64,000 nt of DNA from Drosophila persimilis (lineage: Eukaryota; Arthropoda; Insecta; Diptera; Drosophilidae). The stretch spans positions 4,464,001 to 4,528,000 of the forward strand of contig NW_020825313.1 of the NCBI RefSeq assembly GCF_003286085.1. The letters are read 5' to 3'. Below are positions 9,773 through 20,287 of the stretch, one piece after another; positions within the stretch are counted from its first letter, which is position 1, and every line of letters begins with the position of its first letter. Below the pieces are notes generated by a model. That model was not told the DNA's origin. It did no database searches and saw only the letters and a list, made by a program, of their open reading frames with translations. The position numbers and the translations under genes were made by a program.

Positions 9773-10230
9773 TGGTCGTCGCAACTAGAACTTGAACCAG
9801 TTGGACTGCGGAGTGGGTATCCTACGGTGCGCAAGGGAGGGTCTGAAGACACGGCGACAGCCTCTGATGATTGCGATGGAAGATGAGTGACAGGCAGTTA
9901 TGGTACTGTTTCTGATACTGATTTTATTGATAAAAATGATTCTTATTTATAGGTAACAAAAGGTACAAAAGTGCTGAGTCTGTAAAATATATGTTTTGTG
10001 TATTATGGATAATTTTAGTGTCTGGTGGGCAATTGCGACATTTTGATGGTCAGCAATTGCACCGCTGTCTTCGCCCTCTGCGGAGAGAGTGCACTGTCAG
10101 CAGAACTCACTGCAGTGGCTAGTGTGTTGTCCTGTGGTAGAATATTACATGTTAAATAAAAAACTGTGTCACGGTGTCACTTTGTTATGCCGACGGGTAT
10201 TATAAACTATGAATAACGCATATTTCTGCA
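9773..10230. other. Unassigned insert inside D pol
   Basis: About 460 bp that does not continue the gypsy frame; the pol-like frame resumes near 10231. It includes an AATAAA at about 10155 and GC-richer patches. No clear terminal repeats, target duplication or coding frame. A decayed solo LTR or another element fragment would fit; I cannot decide. Confidence 0.4.
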
Positions 10231-11182
10231 ACTGAACATATATGATGAGGTTCTTTCTTTAAAAAAATTAACCTTTATAGAAGGAAAAACCATCCTTCCA
10301 TTGAAGGAATTTGTAGTAAACATATATATTGAAGAAGAGAACGAAATGAGAAGTGATTCAGTAAAGGTGGAAGGAAGTTTATACAGTTTGGGATCAAAAA
10401 GTCTTGCGCACGCCGACGAAGAATTATCCGTCAATAAAGAAATAAATAGTTTGGGATTGAATCATCCTGAGCACGCCGTTGTTGAATTATAAAATTTTGA
10501 ATAGTTTGGGATTAAAAAATCCTGAACACGCCGTCGTTGAATTATCCGACAATGAACGATTCAACAGTTTGGGATGCGAAAAAAATGAAATTGTATAACA
10601 CAATAACATACAAAGAAGACAATTTAGAAAACCTCAGAGAAAATTATAGCTATTATTATAGGAATAATCAGACCTACTAAAAGCCCATATAATTCACCGG
10701 TAATAGTAGTACCAAAGAAGGGAGTAAATGAGGATGGAACTCCTAAACATAGATTAGTAATAGACTTTAAGAAACTTATTGAAAACACCATACCGGATAG
10801 ATACCCTATGCAAGATCCGTCAGTAATCCTTGCCAATTTAGGTAAGGCAAAGTATTTCTCGGCCATTGATTTAGAGTCAGGTTTCTATCAGACTTTAATG
10901 AGAGAATCAGATATTGAAAAAACATCTTTTTACATAAATAATGGTAAATATGAATTTCTGAGAATGCCTATGGGATTGACGAACGCTCCCAGAATTTTCC
11001 AAACGCAAAACGCTAATATGAAAGTTTCCCTAGAGAAGTCTAAATTCTTTCAATAAGAAACCAAATTTCTGGGATTCATTGTTTCCCATAATATCATTAA
11101 AACAGATCCAGACAAAATCTCTACAATAAAAAACTATCCAATTCCTAAAAATATCAGATAGCTACGTAGCTTTTTGGGACTT
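10231..11182 (+). pseudogene. pol: Reverse transcriptase segment of errantivirus D, catalytic block deleted
   Basis: Gypsy-type RT motifs are readable in two frames: SPYNSPVIVVPKKG, HRLVIDFKKLIE, AIDLESGFYQ and FLRMPMGLTNAPRIFQ. The sequence then goes directly to NMKVSLEKSKFF. The 30-40 residues that should hold the YxDD motif are missing near 11010-11020, so the enzyme cannot work. Upstream, 10386-10620 contains a decayed internal repeat (AGTTTGGGA at 10385, 10448, 10503 and 10566). Stops and shifts are scattered. The frame is broken again at 11183 by an inverted-repeat element; GYYRKF resumes at 11941. Confidence 0.85.
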
Positions 11183-11940
11183 AGGGCTCGCGCACACTGT
11201 AGCTGAAAGCGGAGCTGAAATCAAAGCTGAAAGCTCAGCTGATCTGAGAGCTTTTCTCAGGCAGAATCAGCTTGCAGGTGCGTACATTGTCGGCTGATCT
11301 GATTGCTGAAAGCTGAAAGCCACTGCCTCCCTTTGTCTATCTCCTTAAGTGGCATCAATAGATATCATTATAATTATTATTATTATATTGTTAATGAATT
11401 ATTACTTCACAGCACGTACAGTAGCCAGACGGAAGTTTACTTCGTTTTTTTTTTTTTTTTAAATTACGTGTTTTTTAACCACATTTCCGTTGAGTTTGTA
11501 TTCGTATTACTTTTTTTTTACGAATTATTACATTTTTACATTACATTGGTAATGGTAAATAATAAAACTTTTTTGCCCAATTTATCGCCTTCCAGAAATT
11601 ATAGATAAAACTATTATTCAAATATTTTTAATAGTCCCGCTTATTCCCCAGCGCTGGGTTAACCGTAATTTCGCTTAAAAATGTTTTGCAGCCCATTTTC
11701 GATCACTTATGAACCAATACACTTGAACAAAATCAGCAATCAGCTTGCTGAAAAAACAAACATGCTTGATCGATCAAACTAAGCTGAGCTGATTTCAGCG
11801 AGCTTTTTCAGCTTTCAGCTCAGCTCAGTCTGCAATGTGCGCACTTGCACCGGTGCAGTGTGTTTGTTTTTTCAGAGCTTATAAATCAGCTATCAGCTCC
11901 GCTTTCAGCTCCGCTTTCAGCTACAGTGTGCGCGAGCCCT
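11183..11940. mobile_element. Inverted-repeat DNA element (MITE/foldback type)
   Basis: 758 bp with near-perfect terminal inverted repeats: it begins AGGGCTCGCGCACACTGTAG and ends with the exact reverse complement. The arms extend into repeated AGCTGAAAGC/AGCTCCGCTTTC words, so both ends can fold back on themselves. The AT-rich centre (about 11340-11700) has T runs and no transposase. Flanks read TTA on the left and TAA on the right, compatible with a 2-3 bp TA-type duplication. It cuts the RT/connection region of D. Superfamily not assigned. Confidence 0.85.
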
Positions 11941-13611
11941 AACAGGGTATTACAGAAAATTTGTCCGAAATTATGCCACAATTGCCAAACCATTAACTAA
12001 ATATCTAAGTGGAGTAAATGAGAAAGTTTCACGAAGGGCATCCAAAAAAACCTTAATACAGCTAGATGATCCAGACACCAGGCATCAGACATAGCAATAG
12101 GAGCAGTTTTGTCACAAGATGGGAATCCCATAACGTTTATTTCTAAAACTTTAAGTAAGTCTAAATTATATGCTACTAATAAAAAGGAATTATTAGCTAT
12201 TGCATGGGCATTAAAAAATTTGCGAAATTATTTATACGGAGTGAGTGGAATTGAAATACATACAGATCACCAACCTTTGTCCTTTGCAATGTCGCAAAAA
12301 AAATCCCAATGTTGAAATTAAACGTTGGTATTACTTCATTGAAAGTTTCACACCGAAAATCATTTATAAACCAGGCTCAACTAACGTAGTAGCGGACGCT
12401 TTATCTCGGATTCAAATAAATCATATGAAAGATAGTGATATCGACCAGACAGAATCGGAATCAGATATAAATACTCAGCATTCAGCAGAGAGTAGTTTTG
12501 AAAACGTCATTCAAGAGACTAGCAAGCCTTTAAACCAATTTAAACAGCAGCTACTATTATCGCAAGGAAGATTCACAGTTCATGAGTTAGTAAGAGTTTA
12601 TGAAAATACCCGACATATTATTGAATTCGATACGGTTGACAATTTGCTAATCATTTTGAAAGAATTTATTCATCCTTACTTAACCACAGGAATACACTGC
12701 AGTTTAGAAGATTAATAACTTATCCAAAATAAGCTAAAGGAAAACTTCATAAATAAATTTCTCTTTACCAGAAAGTTCCTCCAAGATGTAGTAAACGCAG
12801 AAGATAAAGCTATAATTATAGAAGAAACACATTTCAGAGCCCATAGGGGACTAGACGAAAACTACAAACAAATAACTAAGTTGTATTATTGGCCAAACCT
12901 ACACAAAAAATTAAAAGAGTATATAAAAAATTGTGAGATCTGTAAAAAAAAACAAATGTCATAGACACCCTGTAAAAATTCCAATTGGGGAAGCTCCCAT
13001 TCTAGCAAAAGAAGGAGATCAATTACATTTAGACATATACTATGCCCAAAGCATAACATTCATAACTTGTATAGATTCTTATTCCAAATACTTTGTGGTC
13101 AAGGAAATCCAAAGTAAATTAAACATTGAAAATAAGGTAATGGAAATTTCGCAACACTTTCCTTTAGCAAAATCATTAATGAATGACAACGAACCAAGCT
13201 TTGCTTCAGCACAATTTAGATCATTTATACAAAGGAGTAACTTAACTATTTATTATGCTGATCCCAGACAAAGCACCTAAAATGGTCAGGTAGAAAGGGT
13301 ACATTCCACACTAACAGAAATAGCGCGGTGCATCAAGGATGAACTAAATTCAACAGATTATTCAGAAATAATAATAAGGGCGGCACTGAAATATAACCTG
13401 ACGATACATTCAACGACCAATCAAATGCCATATGACATATTGTATAACAAAATAGAACACAAACATAATCCAATATTACTTAAGGAAGCTCAGACCAAAA
13501 TGCTTAAGCTACATAACAAAGATAGAAGAGAAAAAGATTATAAAATAGGAGAAGTAGTTTATGAAAAGAAATTCGGAGAAAGAAATAAACTTCAGTCTCG
13601 AAACAAAAAGC
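11941..13611 (+). pseudogene. pol: RNase H and integrase of errantivirus D
   Basis: After GYYRKF come an RNase H region (ITFISKTLSKSKLYATNKKE, a TDHQPL block, VADALSRI) and integrase. The IN zinc finger reads H...H (HFRAHRG) and C...C (CEICKK). Core residues are weak: LHLDIYY in place of the usual first Asp block, and MNDNEPSF for the second Asp. NGQVERVHSTLTE near 13285-13320 supplies the glutamate region. Frameshifts and stops break it near 12310, 12715 and 13280. The C-terminal basic segment (ERNKLQSRNKK) is cut by the solo LTR at 13612 and resumes at 14376. Confidence 0.85.
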
Positions 13612-14375
13612 TGTGATGGACCTATTTCAGGCTGAGGCAAACTCAGTCACGTCCAGGGGTCAATCCACAAGAAATTTGTAGAAATTGGATGGAACCTTAA
13701 GGGCGGCGTCGGGGGGCGGCCTATCGTAGAGGGGCGGATCGGGGCTAGAATGGGCGTCGCTCGTCGTGCATACGAAACGGCTGCGTGGACTCGGGGCGGG
13801 GTGGCGTCGGTGCCTCGACTAATTGGAGTGAACTTACGCAATCGGGTGTTTTTACTTTGATAATTCGACACTTTATTGTAATTCTTAGCAGTTTAAATGA
13901 ACTTATTTTAATTGGTCGCCGATGTCTTCTTGTGAGTTCCGGGTACCGCGTCTGTACTCCGAACCGGGTCTCTGCGTAAGTTTTGGTACAACGACCGTAC
14001 TGTGAGCCGGATTTCTGCGTAAGTTTTGGTACAACGTCCGTACTTTGAGCCGGGTTTCTGCGTAAGCTGCTTCTTGGGTCTGCGGGTTTGAAAATGCACT
14101 TCCGCGTCGGGGTGCACTTTGCCGTTCTTGGTGATCGTCGCAGATTTTCGCGGCGTCATCTTTCCGCAGTTGATGAACCCGGAAGACTGCACTTGGCCGA
14201 TGGCTTGGCCTGGAGTGGGGAAAGTACGCGTGACCTGATGTCTTTGGTCAGCGTTATGGAGTTGGCGCGTGTTGATCGGTGGCTGCGTGCGGAGAGGTGG
14301 CGTTGGTTGTGGGGTGTGATGTGATGCGGTCAATATAAGTCGGGGGACGGATTGGTTCGTTTTAGGTTCGTTACA
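13612..14375 (+). mobile_element. Solo LTR (764 bp) inside D integrase
   Basis: Starts TGTGATGG, ends TTACA and is flanked by a 4-bp duplication, AAGC (13608-13611 and 14376-14379), inside the IN C-terminal tail. GC-rich, unlike D. It contains a 43-bp tandem repeat with TCTGCGTAAG at 13971, 14014 and 14057, and a TATAAG-like box at about 14333 near the right end. A 4-bp duplication suggests a Ty3/gypsy-order parent. No internal sequence remains, as after LTR-LTR recombination. Confidence 0.85.
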
Positions 14376-15088
14376 AAGCAGGTAGTTAAAGAAAATCAAC
14401 CGAATAAAATTATAGTCAAAAATGGAAACAGAATTATACATAAAGATAACATTTTTCCAGAAAAAATTTATAATAAATTCAAAATTTGTCAAAGAAATTG
14501 ACTTGCTATCAAATTCATTAAAAAATTGCATCTTCAATGAAGAAACGATACTGAGAAAGCATCGCTTAAAATAAATATCTTTTGATTTACTAAATTTAGT
14601 TGATACCTCTTAAAAATAAACATTTTCAATAAAAAAATTTTAAATAAAAATGAAATAGAAGACATTTTTAGTAATGAAAAACAGCTTGTTGAACTGTCTG
14701 ATCTACTGGATATTGCAACGGTTAAAATAATTCGAAATGCAGATTTAATTGCATTTATATTAAATATCTTCAGATTAACGATATTTGCCAGCTTTACCAT
14801 GTAAAAGACATCACACTAGATGATGGAATGTTAGTAAGAGGTGAAAAATGTTGATTATCTAATTGTTTAAATAATTGAAACAAATTGTTCCTTTGATAAT
14901 GTTTATATTTTAAATCCACTTATAACATTTGGTAATACGGCCTTACCATTAACAACATTATTTTTAATCATTTTGTTATTGATCATTTTATTTTACTTCG
15001 GCTCATTCATTAAATCAATAGGAATACCTACAGAAGAAAAAGTGGAAAACAACATTCAAATACTATCAGAAGAAATTAGAGTTCTATC
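14376..15088 (+). pseudogene. env: Integrase tail and env remnant of errantivirus D
   Basis: The first about 125 bp complete the IN C-terminus (NRIIHKDNIFPEKIYN). What follows are scraps of an insect-retrovirus envelope gene: a segment near 14640-14780 rich in Asn, Ile and Leu with NEIEDIFSNEKQLVEL, and a C-terminal part near 14900-15088 with a strongly hydrophobic stretch (LFLIILLLIILFYFG) followed by a short polar tail. The N-terminal two thirds of env are missing and stops interrupt the rest. The tail is split by B1 and ends just after it, near 19634-19660. Envelope assignment rests on position, the single membrane segment and resemblance to errantiviral F-like proteins. Confidence 0.6.
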
Positions 15089-15437
15089 TGTTCAGGCCAG
15101 CAGGAGATGATTGCCGCGCACTGTGCCAACGCCGGGCGCTCCGGTCCCAACCTGCGCTCACGCTGTCGGAGGGGTGCTCGGGAGGTCTACGATCCAGAGG
15201 TCACGATCCACACGGCGCTCAAGCCAGCATAGAGCATAGATCATAAGCCTTAGAAGTTAGTTACATTTCCACCCCCGATTCGAACGGCCGACCTACCGCG
15301 CCCCAGAACAAAATACACACCTACATATCACGAAACACAGCTACTTTTCATTTCTCGCGACGGCTTCTAGGAGGTTCACTGGATCAACGATTATCGACGT
15401 TTGGAGAATTGATCTTCGATCCGCCTCACTACAAACA
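15089..15437 (+). repeat. 5' LTR of B1
   Basis: 349 bp, TGTTCAGGCC... to ...CTACAAACA, preceded by the target duplication CTATC. Same family as the LTRs at 29409, 41721, 45588, 49419 and 52109, but clearly diverged from them. Confidence 0.93.
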
Positions 15438-15438
15438 T

Positions 15439-15456
15439 TGGTCCTACGAGCCGGAT
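15439..15456 (+). other. Primer binding site of B1, tRNA-Tyr type
   Basis: TGGTCCTACGAGCCGGAT starts two bases after the LTR. In the other B copies (for example 29740) it reads TGGTCCTTCGAGCCGGAT, the complement of the tRNA-Tyr 3' end as I recall it; B1 has one mismatch. Identity is recalled, not searched. Confidence 0.7.
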
Positions 15457-16595
15457 CTTCGCCTTCCCCATAAAGAGAAGCTCACCCCAGTTCAAGATGA
15501 GTACTCTTCGATTGTGCCTAACACCAGTGCAGTGATTTCGTGCGAGTTTTCCATCCCAGTCCGAGTTCCCGTGGCATATGTACATACATATTTATATACA
15601 TATGTATTTATTTCTCGCTCTAGCTCCAAATTAAACCATACTTCGTTCTGCCAACGGTTGTGGCCTCCTACTTCCCCAAAGGTTTAATTTGATCCGAGCT
15701 AACTCCTGCGTTCAGCTTCCGATCCAGTGTAAATAATATTCCTACCTCTCCCAGCTACCAGCTGAGCTTTCGTTACTAACATACATACACATGTATGTAC
15801 ACATCGCAACGCAATCCAAGCGGCTGGCAACAAACATAAACGCATATTCTTGCAATTAGTTCAATTAGTCAAAGTTCAATAGTTTGTCGGTTTTATAAGG
15901 AAATAAAATAACAAATCACTGCGCCTCCTTATTTAAAGAATTATACTACCAACAGAATAACGATCCATACATACGGCACATACATATGTATTTATCTTAC
16001 ATATATGTATACATATATCTATACGTACGCATTTTAAATTGGCACATTCTGCCACATCTATATAATATACATATTGTATATAAAACGGTTATCCATCGTT
16101 TTTACCCGTTGTTTGACATCTCTTCAACCCATCCGCGGTACATAGCACTTACAGCCATACATACACACATACAAGCAGCAGCAGCGGTGCATTCTTGTCA
16201 TTTTTCTTTTCGCTTCTCCACCGTTTGCCTGCGCTGTAGTTTTTGGGAGAATATTTTTCGGTGCTGCGCTTGACCGTAACGGAACGCCAAGTGACGCGCT
16301 ACCCTGCATTTTGAGAGTATATTGTTTTGAACCGACTCTATATATGGCTACCTCGTGCCTCAATATTATCGTCCATCCTCAATTTTCGTTCTTGGTTGGA
16401 CATTTGTTTGTTGATCGTAGTATTTATATCAATATATTCCGGCCACGGTGTACTATTTCCATAATATAAATACTCGCAATAAATTCCACCAAAACCACAT
16501 ATCCACGGTTCGTAGTTCTGAACTTCCACGTCGCCATTTCCGCTCACCTACCTTTGCGACTCTAATGCGCGTTATCGCAAATCCATCAGCAAAAT
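15457..16595 (+). other. Leader of B1
   Basis: 1.1 kb with no gene. Contains CATATGTACATA-type palindromic microsatellites, then a CAGCAGCAGCGGTGCATTC...TTTTCGCTTCTCCACCG module (about 16175-16320) ending GACGCGCTACCCTG...GAGTATATT, which is also found in the leader of element A. Confidence 0.7.
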
Positions 16596-18222
16596 ATGCC
16601 CAATGTTGAGAAGAAATCTCGCAAGAAGTTTAAGCGGGTGAATTCGCTGAGTTTGACCCATCCACCCAGCTCCAACGGCTCAGTCACTACGCCCACATCT
16701 TCCCGTCCGGCCCCAGCTGAGCGAGGTCCGACCACGTCCAGGGCTCACGCACCACATGTCTTCGAGGCCTTGTTGCTCCCCTCGGAAGTCCCTCGCACGG
16801 CTCCTAGCACTATGGCCGCCAGTTCCGCACACTCTAAGTTTGTCATGGCTGCAAGCAGACTGACCCGCTTCGACCAGAAGCTCAGTGCTCCAGATGCTAG
16901 CACACCAACCCGCTCGCTCTCCCAAGTCCATCCTGTTCGGTGACGATGGCGGAAGACGATCCAGAGGGTGTAGCTGATGTCCAAGAGATGTACGATGACT
17001 GCTACGCGGTCTACCCGCAATGCCTGGCCGAACTGAACGATCAGCTCGAGCCCCCGACTGTCCCTCACACGCCGCAACTGGCCGTTCAAGTGCCGACTTC
17101 CGGCGGTTGCCGCCTCCCTCCATGTGACACAGAAGTTTTCAGTGGGGACTACCAGCAGTGGCTCACGTTCCAAGACCTGTTCACCGCCATCTACATAGAA
17201 AACCCAAGGTTGGCTCCAGTGGAAAAACTGTACCACCTCAACAAAAAGACCTGCGGTGAAGCCCACGACATAGTGGCACAGGCTCCACTTACGAACGAGG
17301 GTTTCGCGTCCGCATGGAACGCCCTCCGTGAGCGTTTCCAAAACAAGAGGCTGATGCTCACGGCCCAGCTGAAGATCCTTTTCAGTCTGCCCCAAATCCG
17401 TACCGAGTCAGCAGCAGCGCTAAAATAGCTCCAAAGGGCCGTCCACAAGTGCCTCACGACACTCACCCATTCCGAGGTCTCTACAGACAGCGTTTTCGCT
17501 GACGGAGTTTTAGTGTACCTCATTTCCGCTAAGCTGCCAAAGACGAGCTTTGGGAGCAATCCGTGACGCACAAGTCCGAAATTCCCACCTGGCACGCCAT
17601 GGACAAGTTCCTGGCGGAGCGGTACCTGTCTCTCGAAGTGACCGAGGACGGCCATCCAGGCATGGAGACTCAGGCCCACTACAGGGCGAGCATACGCACT
17701 TCAGACAATTCGAGAAGCAATCCGTTTCGGTCTCAAGGAAGTCCTTATCCTAGGAGTGCCCACTCGTTCGAGACCACAGTGAATCAAACGAGGAGCACGT
17801 GTGATCTCTGCTCCAAAGAGTATCATCCAATCCGTTTATGCCCTTACTTCCTTCAAATGCCCGCTGACGCTCGCTCCGACTACATTAAACAAAAGCAGCT
17901 TTGTTTGAACTGCTTTCCAAGGGGCCACCAGATACGAGCATGCCAAAGCGCCCACAATTGTATCACTTGTGGAGTCCGGCATCACACGCGTCTACACCGT
18001 AGCAATCCAGCAAACTCCAGCGAGGCGATTTCCACAACGGCACAAAATTCCTCAGCGTGGCCCGAGCTACATCTACGAGTACCAAGCGTACAAAATCCAA
18101 GTTCGTCCGAAGCCCAGCCAAACGTTCAGTCGTATTTCGCCTCCGGCACGAGTGTTGTCCTTCTAGGCACGGCCATCGTTACTATTTGCCACCTGGGAAA
18201 ACTTTCCACGCCCGCGCTCTGA
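16596..18222 (+). pseudogene. gag: gag of B1
   Basis: ATG at 16596 opens MPNVEKKSRKKFKRV, a basic N-terminus. The capsid-like part is split over three frames (breaks near 16940, a stop at 17426-17428 and a deletion near 17545). The C-terminal nucleocapsid reads CDLCSKEYHPIRLC, then CLNCFPRGHQIRAC and CITCGVRHH..LH, the BEL arrangement of zinc knuckles. The last frame ends near 18222, just after the start of the protease region in a shifted frame. Gag should coat and package the RNA; this copy needs several repairs and is non-functional. Confidence 0.85.
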
Positions 18223-18656
18223 TCGACTCTGGCTCAGAGGCGACGTTCATTACAGAACGTCTTGTGGACATGATCAAATTGCCATTCCAACGTATCCAGG
18301 CACAGGTCTCCGGCCTAAATAATGCCGTATCCGCTCAGTCAAAGGAGCTCTGCAGTTTTTCCATTCGTTCTCCGACTAAGCCGGGCTTACAACTAAATGC
18401 CACAGCCTACGTTATTCCGGAATTGGCCGCGAATATTCCATCGCATCCGATCTCGCAAGGGTTCTTGAGAGACCTGCCGAACCTCTCATGGGCGGATCCG
18501 ACCTTCTATGAGAATTCACAAATAGATGTCCTGATTGGAGCGGATATCCTTCCGTCCATTCCGTTAAGTGGCTCACTGACCAACATCTGTAGCTCTTTCC
18601 TCGGGCAGGAGACCATTTTCGGCTGGGTACTCACAGGTTCAGTGCCTCAGGTGTGA
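18168..18656 (+). pseudogene. pol: Protease of B1, last pol segment before the deletion
   Basis: ALIDSGSEATFITERL contains the retropepsin DSG triad, intact here (the homologous site in B6 is DPG). Then come IDVLIGADILPSIPLSG, like the second half of BEL proteases, and IFGWVLTGSVPQV. The frame stops at 18654-18656. In B6 the same block runs on into RT. Here about 450 codons (RT, connection, RNase H) are gone and the following sequence aligns with a region far downstream. Confidence 0.85.
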
Positions 18657-19009
18657 ATCAAATCTCATCGTTCTCGAGTCAAATTTCCAGACGACCTATC
18701 AAACTGGTAGAACACTCGGGGTCTTTTTACGAAAGCAATTTCCTTCCAGCTCCCTCCGCAGAAGTTCTCGAACGGTCTCCTGACCGACGGAAATATTTCC
18801 AAAATATGCACTGTATTAAAGCTCAACGCTCCGGTCCGAGCTCAAGCCTGAACTCGAAGGTGAATCCGTCCTTAGATTAACATAGCCTCACCAGACAATG
18901 TAACCGGGCGGCAATTTCCAATGTCTTAAATGTGCCTCTCACCCGTTCCAAGATCGTTACTAATGTGTCTTTGACGCCTTTATTTAATCTTAGTTCTCCG
19001 CACCCAGAT
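18657..19009 (+). other. Deletion-scar segment of B1 pol
   Basis: A patchwork: a short continuation of the post-protease linker (SSFSSQIS, compare ASFSTQIS in B6), then KVNPSLD, matching the NLNPFLD block just before the integrase zinc finger of B6, then the stretch ahead of ORF3. The IN zinc finger, core and C-terminus are missing. The same joints occur in B2, B3 and B4. Confidence 0.75.
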
Positions 19010-19279
19010 ATGGCCCCACGTCCCCGCGCCAACCGCACCATGGAGAACCGACGTGCTCGGGAAATTGGCTCCTACCGTTGCCTAATCTGCCAAGGAGTCC
19101 ATCCGCTACGGACCTTCCACCAATTTTTTCTCTTGAGCCCCGAAGAGAGACTCCAAGCTGTCCTTCTCAACCAGTATTGCGGGAACTGCCTGGCTCACCA
19201 ACACTCCGGCAAGGATTGTCGCAGTGGCGGGCTGTGCAGGGTGTGTGGCAATAACCACCACATGCTACTCCACGGATGA
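19010..19279 (+). pseudogene. ORF3 zinc-knuckle remnant of B1
   Basis: ATG at 19010 (MAPRPRANRTMENRR) gives 89 residues with CLICQGVHPLRTF, then CGNCLAHQHSGKDC (a CX2CX4HX4C knuckle) and CRVCGNNHHMLLH. It stops at TGA directly before the 3' LTR; the protease-like half of ORF3 and the polypurine tract are deleted. The frame is open upstream of the ATG in the same phase. The first-block Cys that B6 keeps (LRTC) is Phe here. Confidence 0.7.
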
Positions 19280-19628
19280 TGTTCAGACCAGCAGGAGATG
19301 ATTGCCGCGCACTTTGCCTACGCCGGGCGCTCCGGTCCCAACCTGCGCTCACGCTGTCGGAGGGGCGCTCGGGAGGTCTACGATCCACAGGTCACGATCC
19401 ACACGGCGCTCAAGCCAGCATAGAGCATAGATCATAAGCCTTAGAAGTTAGTTACGTTTCCACCCCCGATTCGAACGGCCGACCTACCGCGCCCCAGAAC
19501 AAAATACACACCTACATATCACGAAACACAGCTACTTTTCATTTCTCGCGACGGCTTCTAGGAGGTTCACTGGATCAACGATTTTTGACGTTTGGAGAAT
19601 TGATCTTCGATCCGCCCCACTACAAACA
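19280..19628 (+). repeat. 3' LTR of B1
   Basis: 349 bp, copy of 15089-15437 with about nine substitutions, followed by CTATC and then by the resumed end of D env. Confidence 0.93.
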
Positions 19629-19677
19629 CTATCAGAACTTCAAAATGTATCGGGATGAAACATTTAAGAATGGAGTG

Positions 19678-20287
19678 AGTAAACGTACCCAATTCTTATG
19701 AGCTCTTATACGAGTTGTAAACAATCTTTGGCTTTCTAAGACGAAAACAATTTCAATCTTGGGCGTCCGCCTAATTGGTTTTTTTCAAGATATAAAGAAT
19801 CGCAATCTTTGCCTCCCACCACAAGATCAATCTTTGGCTTCCGCCTAATTGATTTTTAAGATATACAATCTCAATCTTGGGCTCCCGCCACAATCCCAAT
19901 CTTTAACACTCGCCTAAATGGAAAAACAATCTTTGCCCACACCCGGCTTCTGATACACAATCTCACACCCGGCTTTCTGGAGATTCTTCACTTTGAGTAT
20001 TTTACGGTTCTCAATCTTTGGATGACGAAATCCAATATTCGGGATGGCGAAATCAATCGGGATGTTTATAAAAAACTATTCCCGAAAGGAATTGACGATG
20101 CAAAGATCAAAAAGATCAATTCAGTCTTGATCCAGAAACGAAAACGAAAAGTCAAGCTAAAAACTAAGATCGCGCAAACCCTTTGTCCGGAATCCTTTGT
20201 GACCCTCAACTTAGGTCTATATCTGTAAACTTAGAAGTTAAATAACAACTTTTTAAAAACGCAATCCGCTACCGCAGTTATTTAATT
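19678..20287 (+). repeat. 3' LTR of errantivirus D
   Basis: Begins AGTAAACGTACCC after a purine-rich AAGAATGGAGTG tract and ends TTATTTAATT, the AGT...AATT style of errantivirus LTRs. It contains about five CAATCTTTGGCTTCCGCC-like subrepeats. A second copy, about 55 bp shorter by a deletion, is at 25104-25660. Followed by TGCA. Confidence 0.88.

Larger units (their letters stand above)
15089..19628 (+). mobile_element. BEL/Pao derivative B1, RT to IN deleted, with own target duplication
   Basis: Two 349-bp LTRs (15089-15437 and 19280-19628, nine visible differences) are flanked by CTATC (15084-15088 and 19629-19633), so this is a true insertion into the env tail of D. Inside are a tRNA-Tyr primer site, a leader, gag with zinc knuckles, protease, then a scar where RT, RNase H and IN should be, and the zinc-knuckle part of ORF3. 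B6 at the right end of the window shows the undeleted order. B1 cannot encode RT or IN and would need them in trans. Confidence 0.92.
9465..20287 (+). mobile_element. Errantivirus-like (gypsy) element D, 5'-truncated, with nested insertions
   Basis: Ty3/gypsy-order pol (PR, RT, RNase H, IN), an env remnant and a 3' LTR (19678-20287) lie on the plus strand, interrupted by at least four later insertions: 9773-10230, 11183-11940, 13612-14375 and 15089-19628. Removing them restores collinear gypsy-like coding order. The left end lacks the 5' LTR, leader and gag. The 3' LTR is followed by TGCA and CR1 3' UTR sequence; the 5' LTR of a sister copy at 25104 is preceded by the same CR1 sequence and TGCA. 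The element is dead: RT lacks its YxDD block and env is mostly deleted. Confidence 0.85.

Noticed and set aside
13908-14537. 209-codon minus-strand frame across the solo LTR
   Set aside because: It spans an LTR with tandem repeats and two unrelated D segments. The repeated peptide comes from the 43-bp repeat. No domain.
19629-19633. CTATC after B1 and CTATC(GCTGG) after B2, B4 and B5 as the same target site
   Set aside because: Only five bases agree. Sequence beyond differs completely, and only B1 has the matching left copy.
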